The notes beneath the pieces were generated by a model. It was not told where the DNA came from. It worked only from the letters and a program-made list of their open reading frames with translations, and made no database searches. A program made the position numbers and the translations under genes. A stretch of 64,000 bases of DNA from JALZUV01 sp963837025 (GTDB lineage: Bacteria; Pseudomonadota; Alphaproteobacteria; Rickettsiales; JALZUV01). Shown in pieces: positions 8,361 to 16,863 of this stretch (position 1 is the first letter of the stretch; every line of letters begins with the position of its first letter). The stretch lies in assembly GCA_963837025.1 (NCBI GenBank), contig CAWILT010000002.1, positions 496,001-560,000 on the forward strand. Reading direction: 5' to 3'.

Positions 8361-8669
8361 ATGTCTGAATCTGAAAGAAACCTCACCCGTGCCGATCTCG
8401 CTGCTGCAATCTACCGCGATGTAGGGCTTTCATTATCCGAATCAGGCACCATGGTTGATGCGGTGATTGAAGAAATTGGCGATGCCTTAAAATCCGGTGA
8501 TCAAGTAAAGTTATCATCATTCGGCACGTTTAATTTACGCCGCAAAAAAAGTCGCATTGGCCGCAACCCTAAAACGGGTAAAGAAGTGCCAATCACACCG
8601 CGCACGGTGCTTACCTTCAACGCATCAAACATTTTAAAGAAAAAAGTGAATAGCGCACTGGGCAGCTAA
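8361..8669 (+). CDS. ihfA: Integration host factor subunit alpha
   Basis: 102 residues of the HU/IHF family. The DNA-bending arm 'IGRNPKTGKEVPI' and the body 'KLSSFGTFNLR' are intact. It follows fabH by 30 bases in an order common in Alphaproteobacteria. The partner ihfB is not in the window. It binds and sharply bends DNA in replication, transcription and recombination. Confidence 0.93.
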   Translation: MSESERNLTRADLAAAIYRDVGLSLSESGTMVDAVIEEIGDALKSGDQVKLSSFGTFNLRRKKSRIGRNPKTGKEVPITPRTVLTFNASNILKKKVNSALGS

Positions 8670-8683
8670 GGCTGGTACGTAAC

Positions 8684-9049
8684 ATGGGCGCGATAGAAAA
8701 ATCTTCCAAAGCGTTTCGCACCATTCGCGAGGTGGCTGATGAATTATCGCTTGAGCCGCATGTGCTGCGTTTTTGGGAAAAAGAATTTCCGCAAATAAAA
8801 CCCATGCAACGCGACAATGGCCGCCGCTATTACCGCCTTAAAGATGTCGATAAAATTCGCCACATTCAAACCCTACTGCATCACGAAGGTTATACTATCA
8901 AAGGGGCTAAAGCGGTGCTTTCAGGTAAAGTTACACCAAGCGATTCACCGCAAACCCCTATCGCCAAAAATCACTTGCATCGCGAGTTAAAAGAGTTACA
9001 TCAATCCCTCCTCCATATACGGAAAAAACTTACTTCCGCATTATCTTAA
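8684..9049 (+). CDS. MerR-family transcriptional regulator
   Basis: 121 residues. The N-terminal winged helix-turn-helix reads 'TIREVADELSLEPHVLRFWEKEF' in outline, with the DNA-contacting 'RRYYRLKDV'. The C-terminal part is short and lacks the cysteine ligands of metal-sensing MerR members, so the effector is unknown. It lies 14 bases after ihfA and directly before tRNA-Pro; this ihfA-merR-tRNA-Pro arrangement recurs in alphaproteobacteria. Confidence 0.85.
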   Translation: MGAIEKSSKAFRTIREVADELSLEPHVLRFWEKEFPQIKPMQRDNGRRYYRLKDVDKIRHIQTLLHHEGYTIKGAKAVLSGKVTPSDSPQTPIAKNHLHRELKELHQSLLHIRKKLTSALS

Positions 9050-9061
9050 ACCAAGCACCAT

Positions 9062-9138
9062 CGGGGTGTAGCGCAGTCTGGTAGCGCGTTCGGCTGGGGG
9101 CCGAGAGGTCGCAGGTTCAAGTCCTGTCACCCCGACCA
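9062..9138 (+). tRNA. tRNA-Pro (anticodon GGG)
   Basis: A 77-base cloverleaf: acceptor arm cggggtg pairs with caccccg, a D-arm gcgc/gcgc, anticodon stem ttcgg/ccgag with loop ctggggg (anticodon GGG), a T-arm gcagg/cctgt with ttcaagt loop, and an encoded 3' ACCA. It reads proline codons CCC and CCU. Confidence 0.96.
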
Positions 9139-9182
9139 TTATCTTCATCAAATGTTAAAGTTTAAAGATTAACCTAGGTTCT

Positions 9183-9746
9183 ATGAAAATATTTTCCGAT
9201 ATTTATGAAGGCGAGTTGATAATTTCTGATGATCATCAGATTGTTACTTTTCCACATTTAGCGCGCGGAGCTATTCCAAATTCTAATCACTTTTATAGGA
9301 CAGCGATGATAATAATGCTCGTTGGAGTTTTCTTGACTTTAAAAAGTGGTTCGTACACTGCCTTATTTATTCTTGCTCCAATAGCATTAATTCACGTTTA
9401 CTACGGATATACAAAATCAAAGGATAATGAAGTTACATGGCATATTCGTTTAAACCAGACAGAAATTATTGAAAATTATTATGGTTGGAAACGATCAATC
9501 GCGTGGAAAGATGTGGTTAAATTATCCTATCATATGGAAAGTAATTTATTCGGTTTGCTATCTGCGCAACCCGTATTGATTTTGGAAAAACGCGTAGGCA
9601 AAAAAAAGAAGTTAGTGTTGCTATATCTCAATGATAACAGTCGTGAAAAGTTTCGTGAATATTTGCGCACACTAGCCAACAAACACGGCTTCCAACTAAA
9701 AATTGATATGCCTCGAATTACTCCAATAGAGTTAGAGCAGCTATAA
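9183..9746 (+). CDS. Hypothetical membrane protein with PH-like C-terminal part
   Basis: 187 residues, AT-rich codon use. Two adjacent hydrophobic helices lie at residues ~40-80 ('TAMIIMLVGVFLTL', 'ALFILAPIALIHVYYG'). The following ~100 residues alternate strands ('WHIRLNQTEIIENYYG', 'VLILEKRVGKKKKLVLLYL') in a way that resembles small bacterial PH-like membrane proteins. No family is assigned. Its stop shares one base with the start of the next gene, so the two are translationally coupled. Confidence 0.6.
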   Translation: MKIFSDIYEGELIISDDHQIVTFPHLARGAIPNSNHFYRTAMIIMLVGVFLTLKSGSYTALFILAPIALIHVYYGYTKSKDNEVTWHIRLNQTEIIENYYGWKRSIAWKDVVKLSYHMESNLFGLLSAQPVLILEKRVGKKKKLVLLYLNDNSREKFREYLRTLANKHGFQLKIDMPRITPIELEQL

Positions 9747-10402
9747 TGAAATCTAGACCCTCAATTCACGCCTATCTTGCTGGTCCAGATGTATTCTATC
9801 CCAATGCAGTAGCGATAGGGCAGGCCAAAAAATCACGACTTGCCGAATTGGGCATCACGGGTCATTATCCATTTGATAATGTGTTGCCCGATGAACTTTT
9901 CAAAAACCCACAAAAAGCGGCGCGTACCATTGCCGATATGAACGAGCAACAAATGGATTTTTGCTGCAAACCTGAACACATTGGGATTATTTTTGTAAAT
10001 ATGAACCCCTTCCATGGACCATCATTAGATTGCGGAACAGCTTTTGAAATGGGTTATATGTCGGCACTATCTAAAAAGGGAAATGTGATTATTATGGGTT
10101 ACAGCGCCGAACAGCGAAATTTTGAAGAAAGAGTTATTCAAGATATCTATAATGGCGAAGGTATCACCCATAAAAACGGTTTAACTTATGGCTCTGATGG
10201 CAATTTAATTGAATCTTTTGGCGGCGCCGATAATTTAATGATTGTAAGTGCTATTGAACGTACAGGCGGCAAACTTTGCAATACGTTTGAAGAGGCTGCG
10301 CTACTAGCCAAGGAAATTGCGCAATCAAAAATTAATCTACAAAGTAATGCTGGACCTGAGAGATTTATAAACGATAAGCCATTTGACAGATCGCTTTTGT
10401 AA
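9746..10402 (+). CDS. Nucleoside 2-deoxyribosyltransferase
   Basis: 218 residues. The family moves deoxyribose between bases in nucleotide salvage. Seen: the N-terminal Rossmann-like 'AYLAGPDVFYPNA', 'MNPFHGPSLDCGTAFEMGY' containing the conserved Gly-x-x-x-Glu-x-Gly active-site segment with the catalytic glutamate. The start overlaps the previous stop by one base (TAATG), suggesting a two-gene operon. Substrate preference is not determined; some relatives act on other nucleotides. Confidence 0.82.
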   Translation: MKSRPSIHAYLAGPDVFYPNAVAIGQAKKSRLAELGITGHYPFDNVLPDELFKNPQKAARTIADMNEQQMDFCCKPEHIGIIFVNMNPFHGPSLDCGTAFEMGYMSALSKKGNVIIMGYSAEQRNFEERVIQDIYNGEGITHKNGLTYGSDGNLIESFGGADNLMIVSAIERTGGKLCNTFEEAALLAKEIAQSKINLQSNAGPERFINDKPFDRSLL

Positions 10403-10404
10403 TT

Positions 10405-11286
10405 TTACTCAATAACCCTGCCTTTTTGAGGCGCGCGATTTAGGTCGAGTAGCTTTAGAACATCATTGCTGCCCGCAAGTGCACTGGGCATGAAGGTGGT
10501 TTCATTACCATACGTTAGCGGCAGTTTGCTTTCCTCGCCCACAAGCTCGCCCCCTGCGGCGCGTAATATGGCGTGTCCGGCGGCTAAATCCCACTGTTTA
10601 TAGCCTCTACTATGGCGTAGCTCTAAGGGAATATCGGTAAAATCGGCAATGTCTGCTGCATTCTCAGCTACTTGACACAACCGGAACCCACCCACGCCTG
10701 ACACGGCTTTATAATCGCGATTTGCCAATGTGTCTGGTCGGCGATCCGCTTTAAAATGCACGGCGGCTCGCAAACCAGTCTTGGCATTTAATGGCAATCG
10801 CGAAGCCTGCAGTTTTTGAGGGCTACTATCACCCATTTGTTTGAACGATTCTGTACCCAAATCATTGGTATAATAGATGGTTCCTTTATCATTCATGGCC
10901 GGAAAATGCGCCGCCCCCCAAATAGGCTGTCCATCTTTAACAAGCGCCAGATGAATACCAAATTGATCATTCTGCCGTGCTCCGCTTGCGTAGCGTATAG
11001 CCGTATTCGTGCCATCTATCGGATCAATCACCCATTTTAAACGACTATTTAAAGCTGAATGCTGATCATGCGCATTCCCCTCTTCCGATAAGATGGGAAT
11101 ATAGGGCGTTAAAATTTCAAGCGCTTCACACATCATGGAATGTGCAAGTTTATCGGCGTGGGTTACCGGTGAATCATCCCCTTTAATATTAATCGATACC
11201 GGAGTTTGCAGCTCGGCTAAAATAACTGTGCCCGTTCGTTTCATAATGTTTCGAATGGCGTTAAAATTAATCTTTTGAATATCCAT
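10405..11286 (-). CDS. Inositol monophosphatase-superfamily phosphatase, CysQ-like
   Basis: 293 residues. Lithium-sensitive Mg-dependent phosphatase fold: 'DSPVTHAD' (39-45), 'ILSEEG' (65-70), the metal-binding 'DPIDGTN' (88-94) and the C-terminal 'WDLAAGHAILRAAGG'. CysQ members hydrolyse 3'-phosphoadenosine 5'-phosphate; other members hydrolyse inositol phosphates. The 'SEEG' and overall layout favour CysQ, but no sulfate-assimilation genes are nearby. It is convergent with the deoxyribosyltransferase, two bases apart. Confidence 0.82.
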   Translation of the reverse strand: MDIQKINFNAIRNIMKRTGTVILAELQTPVSINIKGDDSPVTHADKLAHSMMCEALEILTPYIPILSEEGNAHDQHSALNSRLKWVIDPIDGTNTAIRYASGARQNDQFGIHLALVKDGQPIWGAAHFPAMNDKGTIYYTNDLGTESFKQMGDSSPQKLQASRLPLNAKTGLRAAVHFKADRRPDTLANRDYKAVSGVGGFRLCQVAENAADIADFTDIPLELRHSRGYKQWDLAAGHAILRAAGGELVGEESKLPLTYGNETTFMPSALAGSNDVLKLLDLNRAPQKGRVIE

Positions 11287-11319
11287 ACTTACTTATAATA
11301 AAATGAGATTAAGGTTTCG

Positions 11320-11730
11320 TTAATCCACTGCTTTTTGTTGCAGATATCGCTTATAAATTCGCCCTTGCCACAAACATAACAGGGGAGTCACCCCTATTTC
11401 CATGCCAATAGCAAGCTGCATGGAAAGCGATGGCGCACCCATAAAAAGTGCGCTAAATAAGCGTGCCAATCCACCCGAAAATATCATTAGGGTGAGCACG
11501 CGCACCAAAGTACGATGCTGTTCAATCCGCGCTATCATCCACCAAAAAATCGCCCCAATTCCAAATAATAAACCTGATAGATAGCGCACATGGCTATCAA
11601 GCGAAAGGCTGGTGGATTCACCTAGCATCTGATTGCCATATACCATGCCGAAAAATCCTGCGCTTAACGGAACTAAGGCCGCTACTGCAATCGCGGCCTG
11701 TAAAAGTCGCCGTTCTAAATGATAATTCAT
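11320..11730 (-). CDS. DUF4345-family membrane protein
   Basis: 136 residues with four hydrophobic helices. The pattern 'VRYLSGLLFGIGAIFW' and 'FSGGLARLFSALFMG' matches the DUF4345 family of small inner-membrane proteins. The function of the family is unknown. It is divergent from the AhpD-like gene, with about 100 bases between the two starts. Confidence 0.7.
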   Translation of the reverse strand: MNYHLERRLLQAAIAVAALVPLSAGFFGMVYGNQMLGESTSLSLDSHVRYLSGLLFGIGAIFWWMIARIEQHRTLVRVLTLMIFSGGLARLFSALFMGAPSLSMQLAIGMEIGVTPLLCLWQGRIYKRYLQQKAVD

Positions 11731-11828
11731 AATCTCAGTTTCACTGATTCAAACCCGCAATACAAATAGAAAATTTATACCGTTTGCCACACCTTTTTCC
11801 TGAAATAACGAAAGCGAAAGAAATTTTT

Positions 11829-12416
11829 ATGACTCACACTTCAACAGGCTTTACGCTGCATTCCTTCCACACAGCTACAACTGAAGGCGCCTCTATTTTG
11901 GAAAAAACGGAAAAGAAATTTGGTTTTATCCCTAATTTTATGGCCGCCGCAGTCGAATCGCCAGCGCTCATTGAGGCCTATAACGGGCTAATGCATGCAT
12001 TTGAGGAATCCTTTTTCACAGCAACGGAGCGCCAAGTGGTTTATCTTACAGTAAGCGTTGAAAATAGCTGTCATTTTTGCGTTCCCGCACATACCTCGGC
12101 CATACAAAAAGATGAGTCAATTGATGATTCGATAGCCACTAATCTGCGCACGAATACACCATTGGATGATGCCAAATTGCAGGCGCTATCCGATTTTACG
12201 CGAGAGGCAGTTATGCAAAAAGGCCATGTCAATCAAGAGGAGTTAGAAAAATTTCTCACCGCTGGCTACACGCGCCAACATGCGCTTGAAGTGATGATTG
12301 GCATCGCGGCTAAAACGCTCTCAAACTACACAAATGCACTCGCCGACACGCCGTTGAATGATGAGCTAAAACCAAATGAATGGACAGAAACCGAATTTTA
12401 CGAAGGTGCTGCTTAG
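11829..12416 (+). CDS. Carboxymuconolactone decarboxylase-family (AhpD-like) peroxidase-related protein
   Basis: 195 residues. The all-helical CMD/AhpD domain carries the redox motif Cys81-His-Phe-Cys84 followed by His88 ('CHFCVPAH'), as in AhpD-type thiol peroxidases. The role is probably peroxide or disulfide reduction. The ATG at 11829 is preferred; a TTG at 11784 in the same frame would add 15 residues but falls where a promoter element is expected. Confidence 0.8.
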   Translation: MTHTSTGFTLHSFHTATTEGASILEKTEKKFGFIPNFMAAAVESPALIEAYNGLMHAFEESFFTATERQVVYLTVSVENSCHFCVPAHTSAIQKDESIDDSIATNLRTNTPLDDAKLQALSDFTREAVMQKGHVNQEELEKFLTAGYTRQHALEVMIGIAAKTLSNYTNALADTPLNDELKPNEWTETEFYEGAA

Positions 12417-12508
12417 CCTAAAGCTACAAAACCGAAATCTAGCGCGCAATAATACATCATTAACGTAAATTTTCTGCCTTTTTGGTGTATTTATTACTGT
12501 TCTAGTCG

Positions 12509-12536
12509 TTGCAATCCATCGCATGGGTGCTATACA
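12509..12536 (+). promoter_or_regulatory. Candidate promoter of the complex I operon (leaderless arrangement)
   Basis: TTGCAA (12509-12514), a 16-base spacer and TATACA (12531-12536) stand eight bases before the nuoA ATG. No Shine-Dalgarno sequence precedes nuoA. If real, this drives the whole 12.5-31.5 kb operon. Confidence 0.4.
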
Positions 12537-12544
12537 AAAGCTCA

Positions 12545-12910
12545 ATGTTAGATGTCGCTACAACCTATTTTCCTATCCTTGTATTCCTTGTGATTGCAAT
12601 TGGATTAGCCACCATCATGGTAGTTTTGCCGCGCCTTGTGGCCAAGCAAAAACCCGACAAAGCCAAGCTTTCACAATATGAGTGCGGGTTTGAGGCGTTT
12701 GATGGTGCCCGCTCGCGCTTCGATATTCGCTTCTATCTTGTCGCCATCTTATTCATCATTTTCGATTTAGAAATTGCCTTTTTGTTCCCTTGGGCTGTAA
12801 GCCTTGGCGAAATTGGCGTCTATGGATTCTGGTCTATGATGGCGTTTTTAGGCTTACTCACCATCGGCTTTATCTATGAGTGGAAAAAAGGAGCATTAGA
12901 ATGGGAATAA
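12545..12910 (+). CDS. nuoA: NADH-quinone oxidoreductase subunit A
   Basis: 121 residues, three membrane helices. NuoA sits at the junction of the membrane and peripheral arms of complex I. Seen: 'KLSQYECGFEAFD', the conserved loop with the Cys that faces the quinone cavity, and 'RFDIRFYLVAILFIIFDLE'. First gene of the operon; its last ten bases overlap nuoB. The ATG at 12545 fits the family; a longer TTG start overlaps the putative -35 element. Confidence 0.95.
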   Translation: MLDVATTYFPILVFLVIAIGLATIMVVLPRLVAKQKPDKAKLSQYECGFEAFDGARSRFDIRFYLVAILFIIFDLEIAFLFPWAVSLGEIGVYGFWSMMAFLGLLTIGFIYEWKKGALEWE

Positions 12911-13437
12911 ATCCGCAAAGCTCTATCACCGCCAAAGAATATGAAGATCTGGTTCTTAAAGGCGTGCAAGATGAATTTAACGATAAAGGTTTTGTCGTCG
13001 CCAATCTTGATAATGTAGTGAACTGGGCGCGCACAGGCTCGCTCTGGCCGATGACATTTGGTCTAGCGTGTTGCGCAGTGGAAATGATGCAAGCCGCCGC
13101 CGCTCGCTATGATATGGATAGGCTCGGCCTCGTATTCCGTCCTAGCCCTCGCCAATCCGATGTGATGATTGTAGCTGGAACCCTCTGTAACAAAATGGCG
13201 CCTGCGTTACGTAAAGTATACGATCAAATGGCTGAGCCTCGCTGGGTTATCTCCATGGGTTCATGCGCCAATGGCGGCGGCTATTATCACTATAGCTATT
13301 CCGTGGTGCGCGGGTGTGATCGCATCGTGCCGGTGGATGTCTATGTTCCTGGTTGCCCACCCACCGCCGAGGCGCTGATGTACGGTATTTTGCAGCTACA
13401 AAAGAAAATCAAGCGCGAAAAGGTGTTCGCGCGATGA
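12901..13437 (+). CDS. nuoB: NADH-quinone oxidoreductase subunit B
   Basis: 178 residues. It holds the terminal 4Fe-4S cluster N2, which passes electrons to quinone. The four ligands are present: Cys57 and Cys58 ('LACCAVEM'), Cys122 ('GSCANGGGYY') and Cys152 ('VPGCPPTAEA'). The stretch 'RYDMDR.GLVFRPSPRQSD' is almost mitochondrial and includes the region whose arginine is hydroxylated by NDUFAF5 in eukaryotes. An AAAGGAG Shine-Dalgarno lies inside nuoA. Confidence 0.97.
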   Translation: MGINPQSSITAKEYEDLVLKGVQDEFNDKGFVVANLDNVVNWARTGSLWPMTFGLACCAVEMMQAAAARYDMDRLGLVFRPSPRQSDVMIVAGTLCNKMAPALRKVYDQMAEPRWVISMGSCANGGGYYHYSYSVVRGCDRIVPVDVYVPGCPPTAEALMYGILQLQKKIKREKVFAR

Positions 13438-14051
13438 GTGATGTTTTAACCTTAAGCGAATTAGGCGAGCAAATTGCCGTCAACCAAGGTAGCGCCGTGC
13501 TGGATTGGTCGCTTAAATTGGGTGAGTTAACCTTGCTTACCGATGCCAAGCACCTCATTAAATTACTCACCTATTTGCATGATAATCCCAAATGCCTTTT
13601 TCATCAGTTGATTGATCTTTGTGGAGTCGATTACCCCGCGCGCGAAAAGCGATTCGATGTGGTGTATCATTTGCTTTCAACTTTGAATAATCAACGTATC
13701 CGTATTAAATTACATACAGACGATAGCACGCCAATACCTTCAGCAACATCTTTATATCCGGCTGCCGGATGGTATGAGCGTGAGGCGTGGGATTTATACG
13801 GCATCTTTTTTTCTGATAATAGCGACCTACGCCGCATCCTAACCGATTACGGCTTTGACGGCCACCCACTACGCAAAGATTTCCCCCTCACCGGATTCGT
13901 CGAAATGCGCTACGACCCACAAGCCCAACGCGTAGTGTATGAGCCGGTGCAGCTTCAACAAGAATATCGCAGCTTCGATTACCCCAGTCCATGGGAAGGC
14001 CCCAAAGCCTATATCCTACCCGGTGATGAAAAGGCGGAGAAAAAGGCATGA
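13434..14051 (+). CDS. nuoC: NADH-quinone oxidoreductase subunit C
   Basis: 205 residues, a peripheral-arm subunit (30 kDa type). Seen: 'AGWYEREAWDLYGIFF', 'DYGFDGHPLRKDFPLTGF' and 'EPVQLQQEYRSFDYPSPWEG', all signatures of the family. NuoC and NuoD are separate, as in Alphaproteobacteria and mitochondria. It overlaps nuoB by four bases (ATGA) and the next, unrelated gene also by four. Confidence 0.96.
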   Translation: MSDVLTLSELGEQIAVNQGSAVLDWSLKLGELTLLTDAKHLIKLLTYLHDNPKCLFHQLIDLCGVDYPAREKRFDVVYHLLSTLNNQRIRIKLHTDDSTPIPSATSLYPAAGWYEREAWDLYGIFFSDNSDLRRILTDYGFDGHPLRKDFPLTGFVEMRYDPQAQRVVYEPVQLQQEYRSFDYPSPWEGPKAYILPGDEKAEKKA

Positions 14052-14413
14052 TTAATTTTTTGAAAGCCGCTTGGAATGGCCAAGTAAAATTATGGAAAGT
14101 TTTTTGGCTGCTTAATATCTTAGTAAGCATCGTCTATGGTTATATAGAAAGTTTATTTGAACTTAGCCCTACGCATGAAAAGATTAGCTATGGAATTGTT
14201 GCAATTTACTCTATTTATTCTTGGATTCTCATTTGGAAAAATTCATGGAATTGCGAATGGGAAGGGTGGGGATATCTCGCGAGAATTTACCTGCTTCTAC
14301 CTTTAGTTTTAATCGCTTTTTTACTAAGCCCTGTTTTTTTGCTTCCTGGATTAATCATTGCGGCAATATGGTATTTTGTTCAAAAGCGTGGGGGCAGTAT
14401 CACTAATGAATAG
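14048..14413 (+). CDS. Small membrane protein inserted between nuoC and nuoD (first of two)
   Basis: 121 residues with about four hydrophobic segments ('LLNILVSIVYGYI', 'YGIVAIYSIYSWILIW', 'IYLLLPLVLIAFLL', 'LLPGLIIAAIWYFV') and several tryptophans. AT-rich compared with the nuo genes around it. It overlaps nuoC by four bases and the next gene by eight, so it is translated as part of the operon. It does not resemble any complex I subunit I know. Function unknown; an assembly or stability role is possible but unproven. Confidence 0.65.
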   Translation: MINFLKAAWNGQVKLWKVFWLLNILVSIVYGYIESLFELSPTHEKISYGIVAIYSIYSWILIWKNSWNCEWEGWGYLARIYLLLPLVLIAFLLSPVFLLPGLIIAAIWYFVQKRGGSITNE

Positions 14414-14816
14414 TTCAATGATACTACGCACAGAAGATCGCCAGAAGGTGGAAAAGCTTCGTCAAAACTTTACAGGCCATCCAGCTGAATGGTCAAAATA
14501 TGTGAAATTAAGAAGCGCCCCCATTGGGGCAACTGGCCTTAAATTTGATGAAGATATGCCTCTTTCCGATGCAAGTGATTTTGACTTATTGGTTATGCAA
14601 AATCGGCCAGTTCAGCCCATAGGGTTACATCCGATAGCATTTCTATTCATAGCGATTAGTTGTTTATTGCTGTTTATAATATTTCAAGATGTCCTAGTAT
14701 TATTCATACTTCCGCCGCTACTTTATGTTCCTGCTAAGCTAGTCAGCAAAAAACTCAATGAAGCTGACCAAGCTAAATTTGCGAAAAAATATCCACCAGC
14801 ACAAGGCGCTCTATAA
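14406..14816 (+). CDS. Small membrane protein inserted between nuoC and nuoD (second of two)
   Basis: 136 residues from the ATG at 14406 (a later ATG at 14418 is possible). The N-terminal ~75 residues are soluble and charged; two hydrophobic segments follow ('HPIAFLFIAISCLLLFIIF', 'VLVLFILPPLLYVPAKLV'), then a basic tail. It has no recognised domain. Overlaps on both sides (eight bases with the preceding gene, one base with nuoD) keep the operon translationally coupled. It is AT-rich like its partner, so the two probably arrived together. Confidence 0.65.
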   Translation: MNSSMILRTEDRQKVEKLRQNFTGHPAEWSKYVKLRSAPIGATGLKFDEDMPLSDASDFDLLVMQNRPVQPIGLHPIAFLFIAISCLLLFIIFQDVLVLFILPPLLYVPAKLVSKKLNEADQAKFAKKYPPAQGAL

Positions 14817-16015
14817 TGGCTGAAGTACTCGCAAAAAAAGGGCCGGTTGAGCTCAAAAATATGACGCTGAATTTCGGCCCGCAGCATCCTGCCGCGCATG
14901 GTGTATTGCGTATGGTGCTTGAGATGGATGGCGAAGTGGTTGAGCGTGCCGATCCGCATATTGGTCTGCTCCATCGCGGTACAGAAAAGCTCATTGAGCA
15001 TAAAACCTATCTGCAAGCGCTGCCCTATTTTGATCGTCTCGATTATGTGTCGCCCATGTGTATGGAGCATGCCTACGTGCTGGCGATCGAGAAATTATTG
15101 GGGCTAGAAGTGCCATTACGCGCACAATATCTGCGCGTTATTTTCGCTGAAATTACGCGCATTTTAAACCATATTCTAAACATCACCACGCAAGCGCTGG
15201 ATGTAGGCGCGATGACTCCGTTATTGTGGCTATTTGAAGAGCGCGAGAAAATGCTCGGTTTTTATGAGCGAGTATCTGGCGCGCGCTTCCATTCTGCATG
15301 GTTGCGTCCGGGTGGCGTGCATCAGGATATGCCCGCAGGCATGGAAGCTGAAATGCTCACCTTCTGCGATGGCTTTTTAAAAGTGCTCAATGATGTGGAT
15401 GATCTGCTTACCGAGAACCGCATTTGGAAACAACGCACCGTTGATATTGGTGTTGTCAGCGCTGATGAAGCGCTCGCATGGGGCTTTACCGGCGCTATGT
15501 TGCGCGGCTCAGGCGTGGCATGGGATTTGCGTAAAGCGCAGCCTTATGAATGTTATGGCCAGCTCGAATTTGATATTCCCGTCGGCGCCAATGGCGATTG
15601 CTGGGATAGATATTTAGTGCGCATGGAAGAGATGCGACAATCGGTTTCCATCATCCGCCAAGCAATTGAAAAATTACCTGCTGGCGCCGTCATGGCAGAT
15701 GAACCCATGGTCGTGCCGCCTAAACGTGGATTGATGAAACATTCTATGGAAGCCATCATCAACCATTTCAAACTCTATTCTGAAGGTATCATCGTGCCAG
15801 CGGGCGAAGTCTATGCTGCGGTGGAGGCGCCCAAAGGCGAATTTGGTGTGTATCTGATATCCGATGGCACCAGCCGCCCATACCGATGCAAAATACGCGC
15901 TCCGGGATTTGCGCATTTACAAGCAATGGAATTTATGAGTAAAGGCCACATGTTAGCCGATGCGGTAACCATTATCGGCACGATGGATATTGTATTTGGG
16001 GAGATTGATCGATAA
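14816..16015 (+). CDS. nuoD: NADH-quinone oxidoreductase subunit D
   Basis: 399 residues, the 49 kDa subunit that forms the quinone-binding site with NuoB. Seen: 'LNFGPQHPAAHGVLR' with the conserved His-Pro-Ala-Ala-His that contacts the quinone headgroup, 'GLLHRGTEKLIE', and the C-terminal 'TMDIVFGEIDR'. The N-terminus is typical. It starts within the stop of the preceding small gene (TAATG). Confidence 0.97.
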   Translation: MAEVLAKKGPVELKNMTLNFGPQHPAAHGVLRMVLEMDGEVVERADPHIGLLHRGTEKLIEHKTYLQALPYFDRLDYVSPMCMEHAYVLAIEKLLGLEVPLRAQYLRVIFAEITRILNHILNITTQALDVGAMTPLLWLFEEREKMLGFYERVSGARFHSAWLRPGGVHQDMPAGMEAEMLTFCDGFLKVLNDVDDLLTENRIWKQRTVDIGVVSADEALAWGFTGAMLRGSGVAWDLRKAQPYECYGQLEFDIPVGANGDCWDRYLVRMEEMRQSVSIIRQAIEKLPAGAVMADEPMVVPPKRGLMKHSMEAIINHFKLYSEGIIVPAGEVYAAVEAPKGEFGVYLISDGTSRPYRCKIRAPGFAHLQAMEFMSKGHMLADAVTIIGTMDIVFGEIDR

Positions 16016-16863
16016 TGGCACATGGCGTACAAGTGATAGAATTTATACAGCCCGATAATTTTACTTTTACGGCTAAAAATAAAGAGCGCGCACGCAAAAT
16101 TATTTCGCGCTATCCCGCAGGCCGCGAGCAATCAGCAGTCATGCCATTACTCACCTTAGCTCAGCAACAGCATGATGGTTGGGTGCCGCAAGCCGCCATT
16201 GAATATATCGCCAGCGTGCTGGGTATGCCGCCGATGAAAGTTAAAGAAGTTGCCACCTTCTACAGCATGTATAATCTAGCGCCTATCGGCTATTATCACG
16301 TGCAAGTATGCGGCACCACGCCTTGTGCTTTACGCGGGGCGGAAGCGATTATCACTGCAATTGAAATGCAGCTAGGCATTAAAGTAGGGCAAACTACAGC
16401 CGATGGCAAATTCACCTTATCTGAGGTGGAATGTTTGGGCGCCTGCGTAAACGCCCCTATGCTGGAAGTGACTACCCCCAAAAAAGATGGCTATTACGAA
16501 GATTTAACGCCACATTTGGCGCAAACCCTCATTGCCGAGATGATGGAGGGCAAATTGCCTGAATTTGGCTCGCAAACGGGTCGTATGGGTTCCGCACCTG
16601 AAACTGGCGCGACTACTTTGCTCGTAAAGGTCGGAAAATCAGCGCAAAAAACCAATAAGTCAGCGGCTAAATCCTCAAAAACAAAAAAACCACTCAAGCC
16701 AGTTGCCAAGCCTACCGATTCAGGAGAGCGTCCTCCTGCTCCAACCTCCAAAGCAAAAGAGAAGGCAGCTAAAACAACGGTTCAAAAAGATACTGCAACG
16801 AGAGCAGAGCCCAAAAAATCGGGCAAACTCACTTCCGTCAAATCCACTAAGGACAAAAAATAA
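16015..16863 (+). CDS. nuoE: NADH-quinone oxidoreductase subunit E with Lys/Ala-rich C-terminal extension
   Basis: 282 residues. Residues 1-190 are the thioredoxin-like 24 kDa subunit with the 2Fe-2S cluster N1a ligands Cys99, Cys104, Cys140 and Cys144. Residues ~200-282 form a strongly basic, low-complexity tail rich in Lys, Ala, Ser, Thr and Pro; the core family ends before it. Tails of this type occur on NuoE in some alphaproteobacteria. The gene shares single-base TAATG junctions with nuoD and nuoF. Confidence 0.95.
   Translation: MAHGVQVIEFIQPDNFTFTAKNKERARKIISRYPAGREQSAVMPLLTLAQQQHDGWVPQAAIEYIASVLGMPPMKVKEVATFYSMYNLAPIGYYHVQVCGTTPCALRGAEAIITAIEMQLGIKVGQTTADGKFTLSEVECLGACVNAPMLEVTTPKKDGYYEDLTPHLAQTLIAEMMEGKLPEFGSQTGRMGSAPETGATTLLVKVGKSAQKTNKSAAKSSKTKKPLKPVAKPTDSGERPPAPTSKAKEKAAKTTVQKDTATRAEPKKSGKLTSVKSTKDKK

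Noticed and set aside
12509..12544. Upstream TTG as a start for nuoA adding 12 residues
   Set aside because: The extra residues do not match NuoA and the TTG coincides with the putative -35 element; the ATG at 12545 fits.
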